A DNA stretch of 15,868 nt. Source: Tubulinosema ratisbonensis. Lineage: Eukaryota > Microsporidia > Tubulinosematidae. Shown here one piece after another: positions 1-8,642 of this stretch. The stretch is from positions 1-15,868 of the forward strand of contig RCSS01000772.1 of assembly GCA_004000155.1 (NCBI GenBank), read 5' to 3'. Position 1 is the first letter of the stretch. Every line of letters begins with the position of its first letter. The notes under the pieces are model-generated. The model was not told where the DNA came from. It did not search any database and was given only the letters and a program-made list of their open reading frames with translations. The position numbers and the translations under genes were made by a program.

Positions 1-402
1 CCCTGGTTACTTTACATCAGAAGACAGTCTTCAGAGATCAGTATTCATTCTTTGAGTCAAAAGAATGAAAAAATTTTAGAATTAAATTAATTAATCAGAT
101 TTCGTTTAAAAAAACTATTTAAGAAATTTTGAATAAATAGTAATAGTACAATTTTATAAACATAATAACAAAAATAACTTTAATAAATCTATCTTCTACA
201 GATCGCCTTCAACAGTAGTTCGGAGGATAGATGAAATCATGTGGCTTCGACAGCCTTTCTTGTTAAATTATCTGCTTTTCTAAAACATAGGTTGCTTTCT
301 TTTTTTATTCAATAAAACATCCCGTCGTAAGATTTTTAATAATTATGTCGATCATGACAGAATAAATAAGAAAATAAAAATACACATAATAATTAAAAAA
401 GG

Positions 403-486
403 ATGAATAAAGAAGAATGTTTCGATTTTTTTAAAATACAAGTAATTGGTAAATTACCAACTCCTCGGGACACATTTATTTTCTAG
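403..486 (+). pseudogene. 27-codon coding-like fragment, possible gene relic
   Basis: An ATG at 403 opens 27 codons ending in TAG at 484-486. The product begins MNKEECFDFF and includes VIGKLPTPRDTF, a mixed composition unlike random AT-rich translation. Reading on in the same frame past the TAG gives a further protein-like stretch (IPSMIFSRFLNNG) before more stops at about 538, 559 and 574. That pattern fits a decayed coding region, but chance is not excluded. No family is recognised. Confidence 0.2.
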
Positions 487-697
487 AGAATTCCCTCGAT
501 GATATTTTCTCGTTTTTTAAACAACGGACTCATCTATTAATCCGCTACATTTTTCCGTTAATCTTTTTATCCCAAATGAGACTATAAAGTAATGCTTGGA
601 TACATGTATCTGGTTAGAAATTTCTCCAATTAACTATTTCTGATTTTAAAAATTGGCATGTCTCGCAACTAAAATATATTAAGAGAAATAGCCTTTT

Positions 698-731
698 CAA
701 GGCAGTCTTGATCTGTTTTAAAACTGCCTTG
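698..731. repeat. 9-bp inverted repeat (hairpin)
   Basis: CAAGGCAGT at 698-706 is perfectly complementary to ACTGCCTTG at 723-731, with a 16-nt loop. The arms are relatively GC-rich for this region. No T-run follows directly, so a Pol III or Rho-type terminator reading is not supported. It could be part of a structured RNA or a relic of a mobile-element end. Confidence 0.45.
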
Positions 732-1144
732 TCTTACAAAATGTTTGCTATTTTTGGGCAAACGCCGGCTTTACGGACGTTAGTTACTTCGAATTTTTTA
801 TAAGATTCATTTTTCTCTTACATTTGCATTAAAAGTCTTCTTTTAAAACTTCACGCACTTTTAAAAATTACTTGTCATAAATTGATCGGTAGTGTTGTAT
901 CATTGTAAAAAGGTCACAATTATTCTTGGATTACCCTAAAATCAAATTTAATAATTAAACATGGGAGAAATTCTAATAATTCAAAGTTTTAATGTTAAAA
1001 ATCACTTTGACTTTTTAAAATTGATTTATTTTTTATAAAACTTATAATTTCCGAAGCACTATTTTAATTTCCGAAAAACAAAGTTATTTTTAATAAAACA
1101 GAATTATATTTTTTATCTTTTTGAAAAATTAAAATTTTATTCCT

Positions 1145-1255
1145 ATGTATGATTTTTCAGATGAACTTAAGAACAATGAAACAGACACTAAAGAACTTAA
1201 AATGAATGCGATTCTTTTAATTAATACCTTTATCCGAGTGAAGGAGACTTTTTGA
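1145..1255 (+). CDS. possible 36-residue small protein or frameshifted fragment
   Basis: An ATG at 1145 opens 36 codons to a TGA at 1253. The product starts MYDFSDELKNNETDTKELKM and is acidic/lysine-rich, then has a hydrophobic stretch AILLINTFI. An in-frame stop lies just upstream (1130-1132), so the ATG is a genuine frame opening. The frame ends in a five-T run. One base fewer there would carry the reading through to about 1320 with sensible residues, and an N sits at 1277. The gene could therefore be real and short, real and frameshifted, or a relic. No family is recognised. Confidence 0.25.
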   Translation: MYDFSDELKNNETDTKELKMNAILLINTFIRVKETF

Positions 1256-1344
1256 AAATGGTATTTATGAGTCTTTNAAAATCAAGATCTTAAATTTAAA
1301 AAATATTTGAAAAAAAATTTTTGATAAAAAATTTCACTACATCA

Positions 1345-1350
1345 TTTATT
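1345..1350 (-). terminator. AATAAA poly(A) signal for the EnP1-like gene
   Basis: On the minus strand AATAAA begins three bases after the TGA stop of the EnP1-like gene, matching the very short 3' ends usual in microsporidia. The motif is common by chance in such AT-rich DNA, so the assignment rests on its position. Confidence 0.35.
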
Positions 1351-1353
1351 CAT

Positions 1354-2466
1354 TCAACAGTCAGCAGGAATCACTAAATTTACACTGGCTAATCCTTTCT
1401 TGACTAAATGTCTAAGTTCGGCACCGAAAACAGAGCATAACCTGATTTTGTGGAATGGAATTCTACAACAGCAGAAATCTTTTGGACTGATGGCCACCCT
1501 ATAGAATTCGCAATGCATTTGTACGAAAAGTTGGTTGCAGTGTTCTCCTCCAATATAAAAGCATGGTTTAGTAGAGCAACGTTTGGCTAAGTATGCGGCG
1601 TATTTGGCTAAAACTTCTGGGCATCTTAAGAAATCAGGGAACTTGCAATCTTTTGAGTTATTTTTAATGTGTCTGCTTAATTCTACAAATTTAACATCTT
1701 TAGTATCCATGTGTTCTGTGACTTTGACTTTTACTCTTCTATTCTTTTTACCAAAGCTGCAGTTAAATTTGCGTTTTGATTCGACACAAACATCAAAACT
1801 CCTTGTAGTGTCAATTCTTTTCTTTTCATAGCATAATCTGTCTCCGCATCCGAGAGGTTTTGGGGTCTTTCCTACGCAAACTACCTTGCTTGGGAAAACT
1901 CTGCATTTATTTTCAACGGAATGATTAATTTCTTCGGAAGATTGACTATCACATCTGACTGGTGGACAAACAGGTTTACTTGGTGGATAAAATGGTGGAC
2001 AAACAGGTTTGTGTGGTGGAAATATAGGTGGACAAACGACGGGAGGACAAACGATTTGAGGTGCAGGAGAAACAACAGGTTGAGCGGATGGCATAACACG
2101 ATGAACCTGAGGAGCCCCATGAGGTGGGCAAGGACACTCTTTATAACAGAAGGTATATTCGGTATCATTTGTAAAAGGTGAAAATGGTGCCAAAGCTCCA
2201 TTACTTCTCAAAACAAAATTTCCAGGTGTACCATTCCATCCATTCACATAAGCAGATTCCACACCAGCATTCTTCAAAATTGAAATCAAAGTATCGATAT
2301 TGTTAGTATCAGCACCAGCACCAACTACACCATTCTTTGCACAGATTGATTCCGGGCTATCACCACATCTTCCTTTAATAAGAATAAGAGCTTTTTCAGA
2401 TTTTGCTTTTTGGTAAGATAATCTCATAAAACCTACAATAAAAACTATTTTGTTTAAAATGTTCAT
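1354..2466 (-). CDS. EnP1: EnP1-like endospore/spore-wall adhesin
   Basis: This is a 370-residue secreted-type protein read from the first ATG on the minus strand (2466). The frame is open upstream to about 2568 but has no other ATG. The N-terminus has a short hydrophobic core (IVFIVGF, residues 8-14) that could be a weak signal peptide. Residues about 25-110 form a conserved-looking N-terminal domain with a NGALAPF segment near 89-95, which I associate with the microsporidian endospore protein EnP1. A proline/cysteine repeat zone built on CPP units follows (about 111-172), then a lysine/cysteine-rich C-terminal half. There are 27 cysteines in all, implying disulfide crosslinking in the spore coat. 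GKKNRRVKV (239-247) fits the heparin-binding pattern XBBXBX, the feature by which EnP1 is thought to bind host glycosaminoglycans. The length is close to that of Encephalitozoon EnP1 (roughly 350 residues). A polar tube protein is the main alternative, but lower cysteine and different repeats would be expected. Confidence 0.65.
   Translation of the reverse strand: MNILNKIVFIVGFMRLSYQKAKSEKALILIKGRCGDSPESICAKNGVVGAGADTNNIDTLISILKNAGVESAYVNGWNGTPGNFVLRSNGALAPFSPFTNDTEYTFCYKECPCPPHGAPQVHRVMPSAQPVVSPAPQIVCPPVVCPPIFPPHKPVCPPFYPPSKPVCPPVRCDSQSSEEINHSVENKCRVFPSKVVCVGKTPKPLGCGDRLCYEKKRIDTTRSFDVCVESKRKFNCSFGKKNRRVKVKVTEHMDTKDVKFVELSRHIKNNSKDCKFPDFLRCPEVLAKYAAYLAKRCSTKPCFYIGGEHCNQLFVQMHCEFYRVAISPKDFCCCRIPFHKIRLCSVFGAELRHLVKKGLASVNLVIPADC
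1951..2052 (-). repeat. 33-bp minisatellite coding CPP repeats
   Basis: Within the EnP1-like gene, units of about 33 bp encode an 11-residue repeat of the type KPVCPPFYPPS. Two near-identical copies are followed and preceded by shortened versions (VVCPPIFPPH, IVCPP). On the plus strand the shared core reads GGTGGACAAACAGGTTT. Such repeats often vary in copy number between strains and give extended, crosslinkable segments in spore-coat proteins. Confidence 0.7.
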
Positions 2467-4452
2467 GCTTGTTTGTGAGTAAATTCTGTTTTTATATTTT
2501 TGTAAAATGGTCTGGATCAATTTTTGAATGAAAATTCCCCTATTTTGATTCCTAAAAGGAAAATTTTTTTAAAAATTTCGATTCTAATTACACAATTTAA
2601 ATAAAAAAATATATCATCACACGTTTTATAATTTTAAAAATACATATTTTTATAAACAAGGAGAAACTCAAATAAATATTTGTTATTCAAAATTTTTTTT
2701 AAAATATTTTTTGCGCTGATGATTTTACTGGATTAAATAACCATTTTTATGGAATGTTACGAAAAATTAAAACCCACAATTGACAATTAATTAATAAAAA
2801 TGAAGTGTATAAATTAAACATAATCTAAATCATTTATTAAATTCATTTATAATATTTGACTTATATAAAAATATTTAAAATTCATAATTTTTGTAACTAA
2901 ATTTACTAAAAGACTTCTTATATTATTATTTCTAAATCATTCCGCATTCTTTTTTTCCCGATTTTTTTTGATTCAAGAAAAAAATACAAGTAAAAATGGA
3001 ATTTTATAAATTTTATAAAATTATTCATAAGTAAAATAAAACATAAGAATTTTTAGCTTAACTTTATGAAACATTTATCAAGTAAATTATAAATAAAACA
3101 AAGTTAAAGATAAATAAGAGAGTGTTTATAGAAGTAAAAATCAAATTTTATTGAAGATAAAAAAGTTTACCCAGTTAATCTATAATTAAAGAAGAAAAGC
3201 AAACGCAATTAAAAAATCAAAAGAATAATTTTAAAACTAAATAAATTTAATTATCTTATTTTAGTCACTTAATAAGTTAAACATTCTTGTATGATCAGAA
3301 TAGTTTAGAGAGCAAAAATGTTTTAAACTAATTAAATTATATTTAAAAAATTATCCTATGTTTAAAAAAATAATCAACAAAATTAAGTTTGTATACTTTA
3401 ATTAAGTATAAAATATTTCCATTTATTTCTTTCTTTTTAAAATCTCTCATTTTTTTCTGTAGTTAAAACCTCAATTGAAATTATCATTTTGTTTAAGCAT
3501 TACATAATTTATACTTGTAAAAAGTGGGATTCTGTTGGTTAAAAAATATATTGTTCAGTTTAAAATATAGTTTTCCTTATAAAGACTATTTTTTTTTGAC
3601 AATTATAAACTAAATAACTTTAAACTAACTATAATTTTACTTAAAATATATCTTTCGGACATTAAAAATCCAGCGTAGATTATTTTTATGCTTGTCTTAA
3701 CAACACTGCGAAATACATCTTATTGTCTCAAAATGCTTTATAAATCTTTACACCAACAAAAACAAACACTTGATCCTTTAATCTTTAAAAAATTTACCAA
3801 AATGTATTTTTTACAAGATGATTTCTACTAACTTATATGAAATTTGAATAAATGTATAAATTTTCTTAATTGTAAAAACAATTAACCCTTTTTATATAAA
3901 ATATTCAATATAAAAAATATGTGTCTTTGTGACTTATCTTTACAAGTCAAAAAACTTAATAAATCATAAACATTTGTTAATTACTTTTTTTACAAAATTA
4001 TTGTAACATAAATATCATACTATTTTTACATAAACTAATTTATAAAAAACTTTACTTGAAAACATTTTATTTATAATATAAAACAATTTCAAATAGCAAA
4101 ATACATTATGTTTGGTAAATACACACAATATAAAATATTTTAGATGAATTTTAATGTCTTTGTATTTATAAAACAGAAAAAATTCATAAGATACTGTGGT
4201 ACTTTTAAAATCGAATGATAAAATTTTATTAATTTTAAAAGAATGATAGCAAAATAATTTTCTTTGCATTGTTTTAACTTAAAGTTTTTGATAACGTTAA
4301 GATATACAACTTGCTTAGGTTCCTTTAATAAATAATATTAAGCCTTTTTGACACAACATAAACATATTAAACAACTATAAATATATTTACGTCTTTTAGA
4401 AAGTTAAACTTTCCATAGGAATAGTGATTTTTTTGACCAATAATTTTTATGC

Positions 4453-4493
4453 TCCTAAGCATAATTATTTTTTTTTGTTCCTAAGCATAATTA
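4453..4493. repeat. duplicated 15-mer with T-rich spacer
   Basis: TCCTAAGCATAATTA occurs exactly twice, at 4453-4467 and 4479-4493, separated by 11 mostly T bases. The first copy is preceded by ATGC, giving a small inverted repeat ATGCT-CCTA-AGCAT (4450-4463). A local tandem duplication or protein-binding site is possible; nothing decides between them. Confidence 0.5.
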
Positions 4494-4639
4494 CTCCCTA
4501 AAAATATATCAAAAATTTTAAGTTTCACCTATTAATCTTGAAATCATCTTTATTTTTAAATTTAATACAAAACTAACGAAAATTTGAGCTTTTAAATGTT
4601 ATTATGATCAATCTCAAGTATAACCATATCAATAGTTAC

Positions 4640-4834
4640 TGTAACCAAAGGCTTAAGGTAAGGTAGACTTAGGCAGTTAATAGAGTACATTGGCGATTTA
4701 AAAGTGAGAGGCACCCAGCATCTTGAACTACACCTAAATATGCAGAGACATACTATGCCCTATGCTCATTATTGAATGAGTATCTTATATCAAATAAATA
4801 GAAGGTAAAGTGTAAATTTTTTTATCCCTAGACA
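4640..4834 (+). repeat. dispersed ~200-bp repeat, copy A
   Basis: This segment aligns with 7684-7891 in the same orientation. The first 52 columns, starting TGTAACCAAAG and containing TAGACTTAGGCAGT, match at about 46 positions. A second 52-base block (4718-4769, containing ATCTTGA and ACCTAA) matches at about 40. The ends read TGTAAC and CTAGACA, so a TG...CA boundary as in solo LTRs is possible, but no target-site duplication is visible. It stands out as more GC-rich than its surroundings. No tRNA features and no conserved reading frame were found. Alternatives are an old transposon end or a structured noncoding RNA family. Confidence 0.7.
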
Positions 4835-5561
4835 AAAATAAAAGATGATATTTAACCTTAAAACCCATTTTTTCTTTATAAATACTATTTTTTTATAAGG
4901 GTTCCCAAAATCTTACAGATGTATTAATTAAAAATGTTGATTTATTTTATATTAATATTATAAGCAAACAGGTGTAAATTTAATATTGTAAACTTTTTAA
5001 GTAAAATAAAAAAAGTTTTTAAGATTACAAGTTCTAAACAATATAAATTAACATACAAATTTATTAAATTTGATACAAAATAAATAAATTTATATTAAAA
5101 AAATAAACCTACCAGAAATAAGAATATAATTAAATATTTTTTTAATTGAATATTAAAATATAAAATATTGTATACTTCTAAATAAATAAAAATATAAATA
5201 ACATATTTAATTTACATTTATTTATATCATTTTTAACTAAATAAATTTTAAAATAAAATTACATTTTTTCATTATTAAATGTATTTTTCTTTTAATATTT
5301 TATTAATTCAATTTTTTAATGAATCATGATGATTTTACAAAAAAAGTACTAAAATAATCATTGATAAAATATTTATTATGATTTTTAAATTAAAATAATT
5401 CTTTTTAATCACCAATATTTAATATTAATTTTCTTCTAAAACTGTAAAAATTAAATTTTGATTTTTTAAAAATAATATTTTTTTTTATTTTTTTAAAATA
5501 AAACCTTAATAAAAAATCAACCAATCAGAATATTATTTAATTAATTTTATTTATTTTCTAA

Positions 5562-5564
5562 CCC
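5562..5564 (+). promoter_or_regulatory. CCC start-site motif
   Basis: CCC directly abuts the ATG at 5565 inside otherwise AT-only sequence. A CCC- or GGG-like motif at this position is an established microsporidian signature for transcription/translation start and supports this ATG as a real start. Confidence 0.55.
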
Positions 5565-6107
5565 ATGTCTTTTTGCAAATTAATCACAATCCAAACATTC
5601 CTCCTCTTTTCAATACTAACAGTCTTAGCCATCCCAAAGTATACACCATTCTTATTCATAAAAACATTATTAAAATACCAAGATGATAAAACTTTACTAT
5701 TTTTTTTAATTTCTTTCTTTCCACTTTTTAATTCCTTTTTATACATCTTTTTTTATGAGATTCAGCCTAAAAAACATAAAAAGAATTTTAGAAATGCTTA
5801 TTTTGAAAATATTTCTCTTTATTTTCTTACTTTTATGAATGTTATTGGGTGTTACGTTTATAAAGTAGATTTCTCTACTTTGTTAAGGATGGTTATTTTT
5901 ATTATTTTTAATAATCAAATACTTTTTATTTGTAATTTGTTAAGGTTTGATATTCTAAGGCATTANATTNTTTATAATGTATTGGTAAGTAATTTGTTTA
6001 TGGTAGGTTTTTCTTATGTGTTAAATTTTGAATTAATTTGTAATGAAAAAATAATTCAGATTATGAATTATAAAAATGCTTTAATGAAGTATTTTAAAAA
6101 TAATTAA
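5565..6107 (+). CDS. polytopic membrane protein, function unknown
   Basis: The frame encodes 180 residues, starting at an ATG with CCC immediately upstream. Hydrophobic segments lie at about 6-23, 43-63, 83-100, 107-126 and 139-156, so four or five membrane passes are likely. A lysine-rich cytosolic-type loop (about 67-74, PKKHKKNF) sits between the second and third, and the tail is basic. Two N bases fall in codons 134 (TAN, tyrosine or stop) and 136 (NTT). If codon 134 were a stop the last predicted pass would be lost. I do not recognise the family; a small ER or plasma-membrane protein is all that can be inferred. It lies between the two copies of the dispersed repeat and has no close neighbours. 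Confidence 0.6.
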   Translation: MSFCKLITIQTFLLFSILTVLAIPKYTPFLFIKTLLKYQDDKTLLFFLISFFPLFNSFLYIFFYEIQPKKHKKNFRNAYFENISLYFLTFMNVIGCYVYKVDFSTLLRMVIFIIFNNQILFICNLLRFDILRHXIXYNVLVSNLFMVGFSYVLNFELICNEKIIQIMNYKNALMKYFKNN

Positions 6108-7683
6108 AAAAAGAAATAATTANTTATTTAAATTAATTTTTAAGAATTAAAAGAATTTATTTTTGATATTTTTTTGGTTTTAACCAATGATTATAAATAA
6201 ATTTTAATACCAAAAAATTTATAGTTAAAAATTTTTAGTTAATTTAAGATTATTTTTCTTTTATATTGTTAAAATTACTTACCTATATTTATTTAAAAAA
6301 TCTTTCTTGGTCACTTTAGAAGGGATATAAGCCAAATTCTGACAGTTACACATTTTATTTATTTTAAATTTTTAAAAGGTTTTATATTCTTAATATATTC
6401 TGATAATTTATTAATATTTCTTAGAACATTTAAGATGTAATTTTACAACAATGATTATAACTAAAAGAATTTCTATATTTAATTCAATAAGAAATATAAT
6501 AACATTACTAAAAAAAGCAAGTATAAAAATATAATAAATAAACTTCTCTTCAATCATTATATCTTCATGAACAATCTAATTAGTAAAAAGTTCTTTAAAA
6601 ATTTTTATTTATAAACTATGATCTCTTAGAGGCTTATCAATATAAATTATTCTTTTTTATCTAATTGATCATTGATGATCAAAGAAAAATAAATAATTTA
6701 ATAAATCACATGTTTAAATTTAGATTTAACTAAATATTTTTAAGATTTGACATAATTTTATGGGAAAACTTTAGATTAATTACATAAAATGATAGTTTAA
6801 ACTTTATGTGAAGATAATAAACCAATTAAAATCATTAACCTTAAGAAATATATTAGAAATAATATCTCGTTTCAAGATACTGCAAATTTTTGATTTGAAA
6901 TATAATTTATTATCATATCTTAAAAAATTAATAAAAATATAATTTGTGTTTTCTTTAAGATTTAAAGCTAATTAAGATTTATTTCATATTTGATGATTAT
7001 AAAAGAAATAAAATTTTCTTTGTTTTAAAAGTTTAGTTTAAAAAAGTATCATTTTTAGCTTAAAAACTTTGATAAATTTTTTGGGTTATGGCTTTTTTAG
7101 ATTTTTATTTAATTTTTAATTAAAAGAGATGTAAAACTATTATATGACTAAAAATTTATGGTACTAAGATTAGAATTTTATTGGATGCTATTTTATTTAA
7201 TATCTTAATAACAAGTCAAAAAAATTTATTTGAAAATTAAAAGAATCTTTTCAGATACAAAAAATTTCTTTATTATTTTAATCTATGAACTATGTTCTTT
7301 TTAGAAAAAAAATTATAAAAGATCATTATATTTTGTTTACAAACAAAACAAATTGTTTTAGAATTGCAAAAAAGATTTCAGTTAACCTATTTTTCCATGC
7401 CTTGTCTGTAATAAATATTGTTATATTATTTTTTATTCGAAAAACAATCAAATTTTATAGGATATTCTGTAATTCCATCTCACATTAAAGATGTGTTAGC
7501 AATTTTCATTATCTTTTTATGAAGAACAGTGGTTTTTTGTGATTTACTTTCTGTTAAAAATAATCGTCTCTTTAATCTTTTAATTACTAATTTTCTGTGC
7601 CTATATAACTTATTTTTAGCACAATTTTGATATTAAAACTATTTATTATTATAATAATACACCAACATAAAAAATATGAATCA

Positions 7684-7891
7684 TGTAACCAAAGCCTGCA
7701 AGGTAAAGTAGACTTAGGCAGTCAATAGAGTGCATGAGTGTGTTTTAGCAGATGAAATGCTCGCAGTATCTTGAGCTATACCTAATTATGTAGAAACATA
7801 TTTTATCACATGCTCTATTTTACTAGGTAGTATACTTTATACAAGGTATGGGTAAAGGATCTTTGTATGGATTTTCCATTCCTAGGCAACA
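7684..7891 (+). repeat. dispersed ~200-bp repeat, copy B
   Basis: This is the partner of 4640-4834, in the same orientation and about 3.04 kb downstream. It begins TGTAACCAAAGCC and ends CCTAGGCAACA. The two conserved blocks are separated by a more divergent middle, and many differences are transitions, consistent with old copies. The sequence between the copies encodes only the 180-residue membrane protein and no reverse transcriptase, integrase or transposase, so the pair are probably separate insertions rather than the two ends of one intact element. Confidence 0.7.
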
Positions 7892-8580
7892 AAAAAATTA
7901 GAAATTTTTTAAAAATACGTTTATTAAACTTGTGTTTCAATTTAAACTTATTTTGTATTTTACCTTACTAAATTTAGTAACATGTTATACCAAAAGTTAC
8001 TTATTGGATAAGTATCTTAAGTAATATTTAAAAATGAATTAATAGATTTCATATACTTAAAGAACAAAAAATTTACATATTTCTCATTCACTTTTTAAAA
8101 AACTTTGTAAAAAAATTAAATAACTTTTACAGCGTCTCTTGAGTTTTTCTTTTTCAATACTTCACAAGAGAGAACATTTTAATAAAAAAAACTTACCAAA
8201 TAGAATAAAAACCAAATAAGAAGTAAATGTAAAACCATAATTTGTAAATTTATCTTAAAAAAATCAAAAATGTTATTTTTTGATTGATAACTTAAGAGAT
8301 GTTTAATAAGACTTATAATGCTAAAAGAAATTAACTATTTTAAGGATTCCATGAAATTTTTGTAAAATTTAAAACATTCAAAAAAATAATTTAAACAGAT
8401 GAGTAGTCAAGAAAAAACATCAATTATTAAAAAAATTTGTAAATTTTTTGGTTACAAATATAATTTAATTGTGCTAATTTATTTATTATAATTCTAGGTT
8501 TTGACATTAAAATGAATATTTTTCTTTTGCGATTTTAAAAAATTCATTCCTTCAATTACCAATTAATCTCTAATTAAACA

Positions 8581-8630
8581 AATCTAGTAAATAACTAATC
8601 GAGTAAATAACCCAATCTAGCAAATGAACT
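8581..8630. repeat. three tandem 16-17-bp repeats
   Basis: Three imperfect units follow one another: AATCTAGTAAATAACT (8581-8596), AATCGAGTAAATAACCC (8597-8613) and AATCTAGCAAATGAACT (8614-8630). They end 12 bp from the stop codon of the minus-strand gene and so fall in its 3' flank. Confidence 0.55.
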
Positions 8631-8642
8631 TAAAATACACAT

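Larger units (their letters stand above)
1..1353. other. gene-poor flank with possible coding relics
   Basis: No long open frame or recognisable RNA gene is visible. By eye the stretch is less AT-saturated than the later gaps and contains more C, G and CpG, for example around 180-280, 470-560 and 755-800. Two short coding-like frames (403-486 and 1145-1255) and a 9-bp inverted repeat (698-731) lie inside it. This could be a decayed gene or transposon, or the edge of a compositionally different block. I could not match it to any family. Confidence 0.4.
2467..5564. other. long AT-rich intergenic region
   Basis: About 3.1 kb without a credible gene. A CCCC on the plus strand (GGGG on the minus strand, 2537-2540) lies 71 bases ahead of the EnP1-like ATG and is the only G/C-rich motif in that leader. 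The rest is A/T-rich low-complexity sequence except for a duplicated 15-mer (4453-4493) and one copy of a dispersed repeat (4640-4834). An 84-codon minus-strand frame at 4015-4269 has the composition of random AT-rich translation and is not called. Confidence 0.6.
6108..8642. other. long AT-rich intergenic region
   Basis: About 2.5 kb with no credible gene. It holds the second copy of the dispersed repeat (7684-7891) and a small triple tandem repeat at its right edge (8581-8630). A pair of complementary 7-mers, TCTCTTG at 8135-8141 and CAAGAGA at 8165-8171, could form a weak hairpin. A 67-codon plus-strand frame at 7285-7488 is lysine/phenylalanine/isoleucine-rich with no start motif and is not called. 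Confidence 0.6.

Noticed and set aside
20..32. Perfect 13-bp palindrome GAAGACAGTCTTC
   Set aside because: Short, single occurrence, and no associated feature.
1583..2201. Open frames on both strands overlapping the EnP1-like gene (1583-1831, 1921-2181, 1881-2201)
   Set aside because: They are shadows of the cysteine/proline-rich coding sequence; the longest is Trp-rich only because it reads the antisense of CPP codons.
2404..2436. Possible 5' intron in the EnP1-like gene to explain the weak signal peptide
   Set aside because: A GTAGGT donor-like site exists, but there is no convincing branch/acceptor pair of the microsporidian type; left only as a possibility in the findings.
4015..4269. 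84-codon minus-strand open frame
   Set aside because: Composition is Phe/Lys/Ile/Tyr as expected from random AT-rich DNA, there is no start motif, and no domain is recognisable.
4640..4834. tRNA or tRNA-derived SINE in the dispersed repeat
   Set aside because: No B-box-like GGTTCGANTCC and no cloverleaf arms could be drawn.
7285..7488. 67-codon plus-strand open frame
   Set aside because: Low-complexity AT-driven composition, no CCC/GGG motif and no recognisable family.
4640..7891. An intact LTR retrotransposon bounded by the two repeats
   Set aside because: The interior contains only the 180-residue membrane protein; no polymerase, RNase H or integrase frame was seen, the copies are diverged, and no target-site duplications flank them.
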